64,000 bases of DNA, taken from contig JAAYEI010000068.1 in NCBI GenBank assembly GCA_012728815.1, positions 57,943 through 121,942 of the forward strand, read 5' to 3'. Below the pieces are notes generated by a model. It was not told where the DNA came from and ran no database searches. It worked only from the letters and a program-made list of their open reading frames with translations. Origin of the DNA: Clostridiales bacterium. Its GTDB lineage: Bacteria; Bacillota; Clostridia; Christensenellales; Aristaeellaceae. The first letter of the stretch is position 1. Each line of letters starts with the position of its first letter. This document shows positions 35,943 to 44,298 of this stretch, piece by piece. The position numbers and the translations under genes were made by a program.

Positions 35943-36581
35943 GTGAGAATCTATCCTGTGGAAGAGCTGGCAGGCAGCCTGGACACACCAAGCGTGGTGT
36001 GCCTGGGCGTGTTTGATGGCGTCCACCTGGGTCACCGCGCCCTGATTGACGCAGCCCTCAGCCAGGCGCGGCAGCTGGGCATAACCGCCATGGTGCACAC
36101 CTATGATCCGCTGCCAATTCAGGTTATCCAACCTGAGCGCCGGGTGCCGGTGTTGAGCCCCTTGCCGGAGCGCCTGGCGCTGATTGAACAGGCGGGCATT
36201 CAGCAGGCCGCGGTCAGCCGGTTTGACCACAGCCTGCAGCATGAGCGCGGTGCCGATTTTTTCACGCGGGTGCTGCTGGGCAAGTTGAACGCCCGTCATC
36301 TGGTGGTGGGCTTTAACCACCGCTTCGGCTTCCATGGTGATACCGATGTTGACAGGCTGGACCAGCTGTGCCGTCAGGCCGGTGTCGGGCTGACGGTCAT
36401 CGCGCCCATCAGGAACGCGCAGGGGTTGCTGGTCTCCAGCTCCGCCATCCGCGCGGCCATCCTGCTGGATGACCTGGAGCTGGCGGAATCCATGCTGGGC
36501 CGGCCGCCGGATGCGGCGATGATCAGGCGCCTGCAGGAACAAAACCACACTGGTGCGCGCAGCACCATTACGGAGGGTTGA
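35943..36581 (+). CDS. Stand-alone FAD synthetase domain (RibF-like, no riboflavin kinase)
   Basis: A 212-residue adenylyltransferase predicted to make FAD from FMN and ATP. The nucleotidyltransferase signature GVFDGVHLGHRALI (HxGH at 28-31), VGFNHRFGFHGD and VSSSAIRAAI match the N-terminal half of RibF. Bifunctional RibF has about 310 residues; here the C-terminal riboflavin kinase domain is missing and the protein simply ends, with no sign of a frameshift. GTG 35943 gives the usual N-terminus (MRIYPVEEL); a TTG at 35916 is the alternative. The stop is 4 nt before the multi-FMN rnfG, so its FAD may supply ApbE-dependent flavinylation of that protein. Confidence 0.82.
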   Translation: MRIYPVEELAGSLDTPSVVCLGVFDGVHLGHRALIDAALSQARQLGITAMVHTYDPLPIQVIQPERRVPVLSPLPERLALIEQAGIQQAAVSRFDHSLQHERGADFFTRVLLGKLNARHLVVGFNHRFGFHGDTDVDRLDQLCRQAGVGLTVIAPIRNAQGLLVSSSAIRAAILLDDLELAESMLGRPPDAAMIRRLQEQNHTGARSTITEG

Positions 36582-36585
36582 CTGA

Positions 36586-38805
36586 ATGAAGAACCGCATT
36601 TGGGCGTGGGTCGTGCTGGGCATCATCACGGTTGTAGCCGGGCTGGGCCTGGCGCTGACCAACGAGGTCACCAAGGGCCCCATCCAGCAGCAGGCAATCG
36701 CCGCGGAGGAGAAGGCCAAGCAATTGGTGATGCCGGAGGCGGCAAGCTTTGTCGCGCTGGAGCTGGAGGATGAAAACCAGCTGTTTGAAGCCAGGAACGA
36801 TCAGGGTGAGGTCATCGGTTACGTTGGCAAGGCTGAGAGCAAGGGCTACGCCGGACTGATTGAGGTGGTCGCCGGTGTCAGGGAAGACGGCACCATCACC
36901 GGCATCAACGTGGGCGGCGCCAGCTTCGCGGAAACCCCCGGCCTGGGCTCCAAGGCCCGGGAGGAAGGCTTCACCGCCCAGTTCGCCGGCAAAACAAGCC
37001 CGGTGCGCCTGGGAGATGCCAGCAAGGACAACGAAGTGGACGCCATCACCGCCGCCACCCGCACCAGCAACGCGGTGCTGGGCGCGGTGAACGCCGTGGC
37101 TTATCAGGTCAACGTCTATCTGCACCCGGAGCTGGCGCTGCCGGAAGGTCCGGCGGAGGGCACCTCCTACGCGGGCGAGGCCAATGGCTTTGCCGGCCCT
37201 GTCTATGTGGTGGTCACCGTCAGGGATGATGGAACCATCAGCGCGCTGAAGGTGGGGGATGAGCGCTTTGGGGAGACCGACGGCTATGGCGCCGCGGCCC
37301 TGGAGCCCGCCTTCACCCGCCAGTTCAAGGACAAGGGCCTGCCCCTGTCCCTTGAAGACATTGATGGCATCGGCGGCGCGACGGTCACCACCAGGGCGGT
37401 GGTGGACGCGGTCAACCAGGCCTATGAATCACAGAACATCCTGCTGCCGGAGGGCACGACCTACGCAGGGGAAGCCCAGGGCTTCGCTGGCGCTGTGTAT
37501 GTGGAGGTCACCATCAAGGATGACCAGACAATCACCGCGCTGAAGGTGGGGGACGAGCGCTTCGGTGAAACCGACGGCTATGGCGCCGCCGCCCTGGAGC
37601 CCGCATTTGCCGGGCAGTTCCTGGGCAAGGCTGTGCCCATGGAGCTGGCGGATGTGGACGGCATCTCAGGCGCTACGCTGACCACCCAGGCGGTCGTCAG
37701 CGCCATCAACAGCGCATATGAATCACAGAACATCATCGCCCAGGGCGCGGCGCCCAAGCCCACCGCGGAACCCACAGCGGCGCCTGAACCCGTGGCGGTG
37801 CCCGAGGATGCCCAGACCCTGGCCCATGATGGCTATGCAGGCCCCGTGGCTGTGACAGCCAGCTTTGATGAGCAGGGCAGGATTGCCTTCCTGCAGGTTG
37901 GCGATGACCGCTTCCAGGAGACCCGCGGCTTTGGCCAGGCAGCCCTGGAAGAGGACTTCCAGAACCAGTTCCTGGGCAAACTGCCCCCGCTCACCGAGCG
38001 CAAGGCGGATGAAGCCGAGACGGACAGCACCATTGACGGCATCAGCGGCGCCACAATCACCACCAAGGCGGTGCTGGACGCCGTCAATGAGATGCACGCC
38101 GCGAAATTTGGCGCGCCCCAGCCTGAACCAACCCCGGATATCAGCGCCGAGGCGGACGGTATCACAGCCACTGTGCAGGGTTTCATGGGGCCGGTCAGCG
38201 TGACCACCAGCTTCCATGAGGATGGCAGTATCAGGCAGGTCACCCTGCGCGCTGAAGGGTTTGTGGAAACCCCGGGCTATGGACAGCTGGCGCTGGACGG
38301 CCCCTACACGGCCTCCTTTGCAGGCAAGCAGCCACCCCTGGCGCTCCAGCAGCCGGGCGAGCCGCTGACGGACAGCACCGTGGCCAACCTGGTCAACCCA
38401 GACACCGCCTCCAGCGCCACCATCACCGCCCAGGCCATTGTGGACGCGGTGAACCAGGCGTATACCCAGATGATGGAAAGCAAGGACGGGGCGGTCGCCA
38501 AGCCAGGCTTTGCGGGGCCGGTGACGGTGCGGGTGAGCTTTGACGAGGAAGGCCGCATCACCAGCCTTGAGGTGGATGGCGAAGGCTTCATGGAGACCCC
38601 GGGCTACGGCCAGCTGGCGCTGGAACCGGCGTTCGCGGAGCGCTTCAGCGGCAAACTGCCTCCGCTGTCCATCCGGCAGGATGGCCAGGAGGACAGCGAG
38701 CACCTGGTGGCCAACCTGGTCAACCCGGACGCCGCCACCAGCGCCACCGCCACCATGCAGGCAATCATCGATGCCATCAACGAAGCGTTTGAAAACAGGC
38801 CCTGA
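36586..38805 (+). CDS. rnfG: RnfG-like protein with six FMN-binding domains
   Basis: A 739-residue membrane-anchored extracytoplasmic protein. One N-terminal helix (about 6-25) precedes an RnfG-type domain (about 85-175) and five further FMN_bind domains (about 193-282, 292-380, 412-503, 527-625, 640-735). Each ends with the motif where ApbE links FMN to threonine: DAITAAT (Thr158), DGIGGAT (Thr266), DGISGAT (Thr364), DGISGAT (Thr490), ASSAT (Thr612) and TSAT (Thr721). Domains 2 and 3 share long identical stretches (KVGDERFGETDGYGAAALEP), so they arose by recent tandem duplication. A Pro/Ala/Thr linker separates 3 and 4. Normal RnfG has about 200 residues and one FMN. The gene lies before rnfC, not between rnfD and rnfE. 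Confidence 0.88.
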   Translation: MKNRIWAWVVLGIITVVAGLGLALTNEVTKGPIQQQAIAAEEKAKQLVMPEAASFVALELEDENQLFEARNDQGEVIGYVGKAESKGYAGLIEVVAGVREDGTITGINVGGASFAETPGLGSKAREEGFTAQFAGKTSPVRLGDASKDNEVDAITAATRTSNAVLGAVNAVAYQVNVYLHPELALPEGPAEGTSYAGEANGFAGPVYVVVTVRDDGTISALKVGDERFGETDGYGAAALEPAFTRQFKDKGLPLSLEDIDGIGGATVTTRAVVDAVNQAYESQNILLPEGTTYAGEAQGFAGAVYVEVTIKDDQTITALKVGDERFGETDGYGAAALEPAFAGQFLGKAVPMELADVDGISGATLTTQAVVSAINSAYESQNIIAQGAAPKPTAEPTAAPEPVAVPEDAQTLAHDGYAGPVAVTASFDEQGRIAFLQVGDDRFQETRGFGQAALEEDFQNQFLGKLPPLTERKADEAETDSTIDGISGATITTKAVLDAVNEMHAAKFGAPQPEPTPDISAEADGITATVQGFMGPVSVTTSFHEDGSIRQVTLRAEGFVETPGYGQLALDGPYTASFAGKQPPLALQQPGEPLTDSTVANLVNPDTASSATITAQAIVDAVNQAYTQMMESKDGAVAKPGFAGPVTVRVSFDEEGRITSLEVDGEGFMETPGYGQLALEPAFAERFSGKLPPLSIRQDGQEDSEHLVANLVNPDAATSATATMQAIIDAINEAFENRP

Positions 38806-38838
38806 GCGGTTGATGATAGAAAGGCAGGCAAGCACAGC

Positions 38839-40155
38839 ATGAAGTTCAGTTTCAAAGGCGGCATCCACCCGCTCAAGGAGATGCATGAGGGCAAGGGCGC
38901 CAGCCGGCACCAGCCCATCCGTGACCTGGTGCCGGAGACCGTGTCCATCCCCATGGACATGCACATCGGCGCTCCTTCTGCCCCCTGCGTGCAAAAGGGG
39001 GACCGGGTGCTGCTGGGCCAGGTCATCGCCACCCCTGTGGGCGGCATCGGCATCCCGGTGCACGCCAGCGTGTCCGGTGAGGTGACCGGCATTGAGGTGC
39101 GCCAGCTGCTCAACAAGCAGCCCAGCACCTGCATAAACATCACCAATGACAAGCTGGATGAGTGGGCGCCGCTTCACCCCCTGGGAGGGGTGGAAACCGC
39201 CCCGGCAGACAGGATTATCCAGCAGGTGAAGGATGCCGGCATCTGCGGCATGGGCGGAGCCTGCTTCCCCACCCACATCAAGATGAGCCCGCCCGCTGAC
39301 AAACCGGTGGACACCGTCATCCTCAACGGCGCGGAGTGTGAAACCTTCCTCACCGCCGACCACCAGCTGCTGCTGGAGCAGCCTGGCCTGGTGGTGGATG
39401 GCCTGCGCGCCATCATGCGCGGCATGGGGGTCACGCGCGGCATCATCGCCATTGAGGACAACAAGATGGACGCCGTCAAGGCGGTGCGGGAGGCAGCCCA
39501 GGGGCGCGAAGGCGTCAGCGTGGCGGTGCTGAGAACCAAGTACCCCCAGGGCGGTGAGAAACAGCTCATTGAGGCCATCACCAAGCGCCAGGTGCCTTCA
39601 GGCGGCCTGCCCTGTGATGTGGGCGTGGCCGTGTTCAACGTGGGCACCGCCGCCGCGGTGGCTGAGGCGGTCAGCCTGGGCAAACCGCTCATCAGCCGTG
39701 TCACCACGGTGACAGGCGCGGTCAACAAGCCCAGCAACCTGCGCCTGCGCATTGGCACCAGCTTCCAGGCCGCCATTGACGAGGCCGGCGGCACCAGCGA
39801 GGAACCCGGCAAGGTGTTTGCGGGCGGCAGCATGACGGGCATCGCCGCCCCCAACACCGGGGTCAGCGTCACCAAGGCCAACAACGGGGTCGTGGTGCTG
39901 GGCCAGAAGGACGCCGTCACCCCCGAGCCCACGCCCTGCATCCGCTGCGGCCGATGCGTCAGCGCCTGCCCGGCGAAACTGAACCCCCAGCGGCTCAAGG
40001 AACTGTGTGACATGGGCAACCTGGCCGGCGCCAAGAAGGAGCATGTGATGGAGTGCATCATCTGCGCCTCCTGCTCCTATGTGTGCCCGGCCAAGCTGGA
40101 GCTGTCGCCCACCTTCAAGGAAGCCAAGGAAAAAATCACCGCGAGGAGGATATAA
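38839..40155 (+). CDS. rnfC: Rnf electron transport complex subunit C
   Basis: A 438-residue peripheral subunit that binds NADH and FMN in the ferredoxin:NAD oxidoreductase. The N-terminus begins MKFSFKGGIHPLKEMHEGKG and contains the NQO1-like region GICGMGGACFPTHIK and ILNGAECETFLTADHQ. Two 4Fe-4S motifs are C-terminal, CIRCGRCVSACP and CIICASCSYVCP. The size is typical of clostridial RnfC. It lies 33 nt after the six-domain rnfG and 4 nt before rnfD. Confidence 0.95.
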   Translation: MKFSFKGGIHPLKEMHEGKGASRHQPIRDLVPETVSIPMDMHIGAPSAPCVQKGDRVLLGQVIATPVGGIGIPVHASVSGEVTGIEVRQLLNKQPSTCINITNDKLDEWAPLHPLGGVETAPADRIIQQVKDAGICGMGGACFPTHIKMSPPADKPVDTVILNGAECETFLTADHQLLLEQPGLVVDGLRAIMRGMGVTRGIIAIEDNKMDAVKAVREAAQGREGVSVAVLRTKYPQGGEKQLIEAITKRQVPSGGLPCDVGVAVFNVGTAAAVAEAVSLGKPLISRVTTVTGAVNKPSNLRLRIGTSFQAAIDEAGGTSEEPGKVFAGGSMTGIAAPNTGVSVTKANNGVVVLGQKDAVTPEPTPCIRCGRCVSACPAKLNPQRLKELCDMGNLAGAKKEHVMECIICASCSYVCPAKLELSPTFKEAKEKITARRI

Positions 40156-40159
40156 CAGG

Positions 40160-41104
40160 ATGAGCCTGCGTCTTTCCACCGGTCCCCACCTGCTGCACAA
40201 GGAGAGCACCCGCACGCTGATGCTGGATGTCATCATCGCGCTGGTGCCCACTACAGCGGCCGGGATCTACCTGTTTGGCAGCAAGGCCGCCTGGGTGCTG
40301 GCCGTGGCTGTCGCCAGCGCCGTGCTGTGCGAATACCTCTTCCAGAAGCTGACCCGCCGCCCGGTGCGGGTGCTGGACCTGTCCGCCGTGGTCACCGGGC
40401 TGATCCTGGGCCTGAACCTGCCGGCTGAGGCGCCCCTGTGGCTGCCGGCCATCGGCAGCGCGGTCGCGGTCATCCTGGTGAAGGAGCTCTTTGGCGGCAT
40501 CGGGCACAACTTCATGAACCCGGCCCTGCTGGCCCGCGGCATCCTGCTGGCCTCCTGGCCTGCCCGCATGAGCGTGTATTTCATGCCCATCAGGGTGCTG
40601 GGCGCCACCAGCGCCGTGCCCGCGGGGCCGGACGCCGTGTCCTCCGCCACCGCGCTCATTCGCCCGCAGGGTTATGAAGTGTATGACCTGCTCATGGGCA
40701 ACATCCCCGGAACCATTGGCGAGGTGTGCAAGATTGCCATCCTGATTGGCTTCCTCTACATGCTCTTTGTGGGCACCATCAAGTGGCACATCCCGGTGAT
40801 TTTCGTTGGCACGGTTGCCCTGTTCACCTGGCTGATTGGCGGCGACCCGCTCAAGGCGGTGCTCTCCGGCGGCCTGCTGTTTGGCGCCGTGTTCATGGCG
40901 ACAGACTATGTGACCAACCCCATGCTCAGGATTGGCCAGGTCATCTTCGCAATCGGCTGCGGCCTGCTGGTGGCTGTCATCCGCATGAACGGCGCCTTCC
41001 CCGAGGGCGTCACCTACGCCATCCTGATCATGAACATCCTCACCCCGCTGATTGACCGCTTGACCAGCAGACGAGTGTATGGGACGGTGAAACAACATGC
41101 CTGA
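40160..41104 (+). CDS. rnfD: Rnf electron transport complex subunit D
   Basis: A 314-residue integral membrane subunit of the NqrB/RnfD family that carries covalent FMN. It starts MSLRLSTGPHLLHKESTRTL and has about eight to ten membrane segments, with GGIGHNFMNPALLARG typical of the family. The expected flavinylation site reads DAVSSATAL (Thr164), where SGAT is usual, so the glycine is replaced by serine. AGGAGG lies upstream of ATG 40160. It overlaps rnfE by 8 nt, with no rnfG in between. Confidence 0.95.
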   Translation: MSLRLSTGPHLLHKESTRTLMLDVIIALVPTTAAGIYLFGSKAAWVLAVAVASAVLCEYLFQKLTRRPVRVLDLSAVVTGLILGLNLPAEAPLWLPAIGSAVAVILVKELFGGIGHNFMNPALLARGILLASWPARMSVYFMPIRVLGATSAVPAGPDAVSSATALIRPQGYEVYDLLMGNIPGTIGEVCKIAILIGFLYMLFVGTIKWHIPVIFVGTVALFTWLIGGDPLKAVLSGGLLFGAVFMATDYVTNPMLRIGQVIFAIGCGLLVAVIRMNGAFPEGVTYAILIMNILTPLIDRLTSRRVYGTVKQHA

Positions 41105-41726
41105 AAAGAAGCAAAGTATCCGCGGTGTTTTCATCAATGGCATTTTCAATGAAAACCCCATCTTCCGCCTGGTGCTGGGCGTTTGTCCCACCCTGGCGGC
41201 CACCACCAGCGCCACCAACGGCCTGGGCATGGGCCTGGCGGCCACCTTTGTGCTGCTGGGCAGCAACATTGTGATCAGCCTGCTGCGCAACTTTATCCCC
41301 GACAAGGTGCGCATCCCGGCCTTCATCGTGGTGATCTCCACCTTTGTGACCATCGTGCAGATGCTCATCCAGGCCTTTGTGCCCGCGCTGTACGAGGCGC
41401 TGGGGCTGTTCATCCCGCTGATTGTGGTGAACTGCATCATCCTGGCCAGGGCGGAGGCTTTCGCTGCCAGGAACCCCGTGTTTCATGCCGCGGCTGATGG
41501 CCTGGGCATGGGCATGGGCTTTACCGCGGGCCTCATCCTGATTGGCTCTGTCCGGGAACTGCTGGGCAACGGCACCATCTTTGGCACGGCGGTCTTTGGC
41601 GCCAGCTTTGAGCCCATGCTGCTGGCCGTGATGGCGCCGGGCGGCTTCATCTTTTTCGGGCTGATCCTGGGCATCATCAACGCCATTGTCAACCGAATCG
41701 GTTCGCGGAAAGGAGTGCAGGCATAA
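41097..41726 (+). CDS. rnfE: Rnf electron transport complex subunit E
   Basis: A 209-residue six-helix membrane subunit (NqrD/RnfE family). It contains ENPIFRLVLGVCPTLAATTS with the conserved cysteine at the centre of the helical pair and IVVNCIILARAEAFA, a second conserved Cys region. RnfA and RnfE together coordinate a membrane iron-sulfur centre. It overlaps rnfD and abuts rnfA. Confidence 0.95.
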   Translation: MPEKKQSIRGVFINGIFNENPIFRLVLGVCPTLAATTSATNGLGMGLAATFVLLGSNIVISLLRNFIPDKVRIPAFIVVISTFVTIVQMLIQAFVPALYEALGLFIPLIVVNCIILARAEAFAARNPVFHAAADGLGMGMGFTAGLILIGSVRELLGNGTIFGTAVFGASFEPMLLAVMAPGGFIFFGLILGIINAIVNRIGSRKGVQA

Positions 41727-42320
41727 ATGGAGTTCACCCTCACCAATTTCCTGCTGTTTATGGTCAACTGCGTGCTGGCCAACAACTTCATCTTCTCCCG
41801 CTACCTGGGCGCCTGCCCCTTCCTGGGCGTGTCCAGCAAGGTGGAGACCGCCGCGGGCATGGGCATTGCCGTCACCTTTGTGATGGGCATCGCCTCCCTG
41901 GTTACCTACATCATTTACCATTACCTGCTGGTGCCGCTGCAGCTGAACTACCTGATCACCATCTCCTTCATCCTGGTGATCGCAGCGCTGGTGCAGTTTG
42001 TTGAGATGTTCATGAAGAAGGGGATGCCCGCCCTGTACAACGCGCTGGGCATCTACCTGCCGCTGATTACCACCAACTGCGCGGTGCTGGGCGTGACCAT
42101 TCTCAACATCAACGACGGGCACAACCTGCTCTGGTCCGTGCTCAACGGCGTGTTTGGCGCCCTGGGCTTCCTGCTGGCCATTGTGCTGATGGCCGGTGCG
42201 CGCGAGCGGCTGGAGTCCTCCAACATCCCCAAGGCATTCAAGGGATTCCCCATCAGCCTCATCATAGCCGGGCTGATGTCTGTCGCCTTCCTGGGCTTTG
42301 CCGGCCTGGGCAACATCTAA
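41727..42320 (+). CDS. rnfA: Rnf electron transport complex subunit A
   Basis: A 197-residue six-helix membrane subunit homologous to RnfE, inverted in topology. ANNFIFSRYLGACPFLGVSS and LPLITTNCAVLGVTI carry the conserved cysteines. Start ATG 41727 directly follows the rnfE stop. It ends within 13 nt of rnfB, which has a strong AAGGAGGT. Confidence 0.95.
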   Translation: MEFTLTNFLLFMVNCVLANNFIFSRYLGACPFLGVSSKVETAAGMGIAVTFVMGIASLVTYIIYHYLLVPLQLNYLITISFILVIAALVQFVEMFMKKGMPALYNALGIYLPLITTNCAVLGVTILNINDGHNLLWSVLNGVFGALGFLLAIVLMAGARERLESSNIPKAFKGFPISLIIAGLMSVAFLGFAGLGNI

Positions 42321-42333
42321 GGAGGTAGCGCAT

Positions 42334-43131
42334 ATGCCCATCACCCCCATTGCACTTGCCGCCGGCGTCCTGGGCGGGCTGGGAGTGCTGTTTGGTTTGT
42401 TGTTGACCTTCGCGTCCAAGACCTTCGCCGTGCCTGTGGATGAGCGCTTTGTGTTGGTGCGCGAAGCGGTGGCCGGTGCCAACTGCGGCGCCTGCGGCTA
42501 TCCCGGCTGCGACAGCTACGCCCAGGCGGTGGTCAAGGGTGAAGCCGCGATTGACCTGTGCACCCCGGGCGGGAAGAAAACCCTGGATGCCCTGGCGCAG
42601 ATCATGGGCCAGGAAGCCAAGGAGACAGCCGTTCAGGTGGCGCGCGTGCTTTGCCAGGGGGAGACCGGCGTGGTCAAGCCCCGCTATGAGTACACCGGCC
42701 CCAAGACCTGCCATACCGCTGTGGGCCTGGCCGGCGGGCCCAGCATGTGCCGCTGGGGCTGTGTCGGCTATGGCGACTGCGTGCGCGTCTGCCGCTTCAA
42801 CGCCATGAAGATAGAAAACGGCATCGTGGTCATCGATGAGGATGCCTGCACGGCCTGCGGCCTGTGCGTCAAGGAATGCCCGCGCAGCGTCATCAAGCTG
42901 CTGCCCAAGGCTGCCCGGGTCACTGTGCGCTGCCAGAACGCGGCCACACCCCGTGAGGCGCGCGACGCCTGCACCAAGGCCTGCATCGCCTGCAAACGCT
43001 GCGAGAAGGCCTGTCAGTTTGACGCCATCCATGTGGTGAACAACTGCGCCATCATCGACCCGGCCAAATGCACCCTGTGCGGCGAATGCGTCAAGGTGTG
43101 CCCCACCAAGTGCATTGAGCAGCTTGCCTGA
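42334..43131 (+). CDS. rnfB: Rnf electron transport complex subunit B
   Basis: A 265-residue iron-sulfur subunit that accepts electrons from ferredoxin. One N-terminal membrane helix is followed by the Fe-S domain GANCGACGYPGCDSYA. Several ferredoxin-type motifs come next: MCRWGCVGYGDCVRVC, CTACGLCVKECP, CIACKRCEKACQ and CTLCGECVKVCP. The number of clusters is in the clostridial range. It is the last of the core rnf genes, with AAGGAGGT 7 nt before its ATG. Confidence 0.95.
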   Translation: MPITPIALAAGVLGGLGVLFGLLLTFASKTFAVPVDERFVLVREAVAGANCGACGYPGCDSYAQAVVKGEAAIDLCTPGGKKTLDALAQIMGQEAKETAVQVARVLCQGETGVVKPRYEYTGPKTCHTAVGLAGGPSMCRWGCVGYGDCVRVCRFNAMKIENGIVVIDEDACTACGLCVKECPRSVIKLLPKAARVTVRCQNAATPREARDACTKACIACKRCEKACQFDAIHVVNNCAIIDPAKCTLCGECVKVCPTKCIEQLA

Positions 43132-43134
43132 ACC

Positions 43135-44298
43135 ATGAGCCAGGCCCAACAACTCCATCCGGACACCACACGCGCGCGGGCAGGCCTGTGCGCTTCTTTG
43201 CTTGGCCTGGTGCTCAACGCCCTGCTTGCCGCCAGCAAGATGGTGGTGGGCTCCCTGTCTGGTGCTGTGTCCATCTTCGCGGATGGCATCAACAACCTGT
43301 CCGACACCGGCTCGGTGCTGATTTCCCTGCTCAGCCTCCACCTGGCCCGGAAGCCGGGGGACCGCGACCACCCCTACGGCCATGGGCGCATGGAATACAT
43401 TGGCACCCTGGGCATCGCCGTCATCATCCTGTACGCGGGCATCGACCTGCTGCGGCGCAGCATTGCCGCCATCGCGGCCCCCCAGGCGCCGCACTTCAAC
43501 TGGCTGCTGGCCGGCATCACCGCGCTGAGCCTGCCGGTAAAGGGCTTCATGTGGTGGTACAACCAGAAGCAGGGAAAGGCGCATAAGTTGGTGACCCTGC
43601 AGGCGGCAGCCCAGGACAGCCGCAACGATGTGCTGATCACCACGGCTGTGCTACTGGGGTTTTTGGCCGCCCACCTGTTCAACATCCTGTTGGACGGCTG
43701 GCTGGGCTTGCTGGTGTCCGCCTTTATTCTGTTCAGCGGCATCCAGCTGATCCGCGAGACCATCACCTCCCTGATTGGCGGCAGGCCAGACCGGGAGCTG
43801 GGTCAGCGGGTGCTGGCCATCATCCAGAAACACCCTGAGATCACTGGTGTGCACGACTTTGTGCTGCACGACTACGGCCCGGGCCGCACCATGGCCTCCA
43901 TCCATGTGGAGGTGCCCGCACACGTGCGCCTGCTTGACATCCATGAGGTGGTAGACTTGATTGAGCAGGAGGTGATGCAGGAACTGAACCTGCCCATCGC
44001 CATCCACATGGACCCCACCCTGCCTGAGGACGCGCCGGGCCAGCAGGTCAAGGCCAGCATTGAGGCATTTTTAAGCGCGCAGCAGCCACCCATGAGCCTG
44101 CATGATTTCCGGGTGGTGCCGGGCAAACGCGTGATCAAACTCATTTTTGATGTGGTCGTGCCGGCAGACGATCATGATGAAAGCTTGGTGGAGCGCATCT
44201 CCGCGTATGCCCGCACGCTGGACCCGCGCCATGTATGTGTGATCGGGCTTGACCGGGACTACTTCACCCACGACCAAGGCACCCAGGAGGACGCTTGA
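43135..44298 (+). CDS. Cation diffusion facilitator family transporter
   Basis: A 387-residue membrane exporter for divalent cations such as Zn, Mn or Fe(II), driven by proton antiport. The metal-site helices read SIFADGINNLSDTGSVL and QAAAQDSRNDVLITTAV, and the HPYGHGRMEYIGTLG loop is typical. The cytoplasmic part is longer than usual (about 180 residues), suggesting a second partial ZT-dimer-like module. It lies 3 nt after rnfB, so it is probably in the same transcript. The metal cannot be predicted with confidence. Confidence 0.88.
   Translation: MSQAQQLHPDTTRARAGLCASLLGLVLNALLAASKMVVGSLSGAVSIFADGINNLSDTGSVLISLLSLHLARKPGDRDHPYGHGRMEYIGTLGIAVIILYAGIDLLRRSIAAIAAPQAPHFNWLLAGITALSLPVKGFMWWYNQKQGKAHKLVTLQAAAQDSRNDVLITTAVLLGFLAAHLFNILLDGWLGLLVSAFILFSGIQLIRETITSLIGGRPDRELGQRVLAIIQKHPEITGVHDFVLHDYGPGRTMASIHVEVPAHVRLLDIHEVVDLIEQEVMQELNLPIAIHMDPTLPEDAPGQQVKASIEAFLSAQQPPMSLHDFRVVPGKRVIKLIFDVVVPADDHDESLVERISAYARTLDPRHVCVIGLDRDYFTHDQGTQEDA

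Noticed and set aside
41040..43584. Two long leftward open frames opposite rnfE-rnfA-rnfB and the transporter gene
   Set aside because: They cross several well-supported genes and show no domain, signal or start context.
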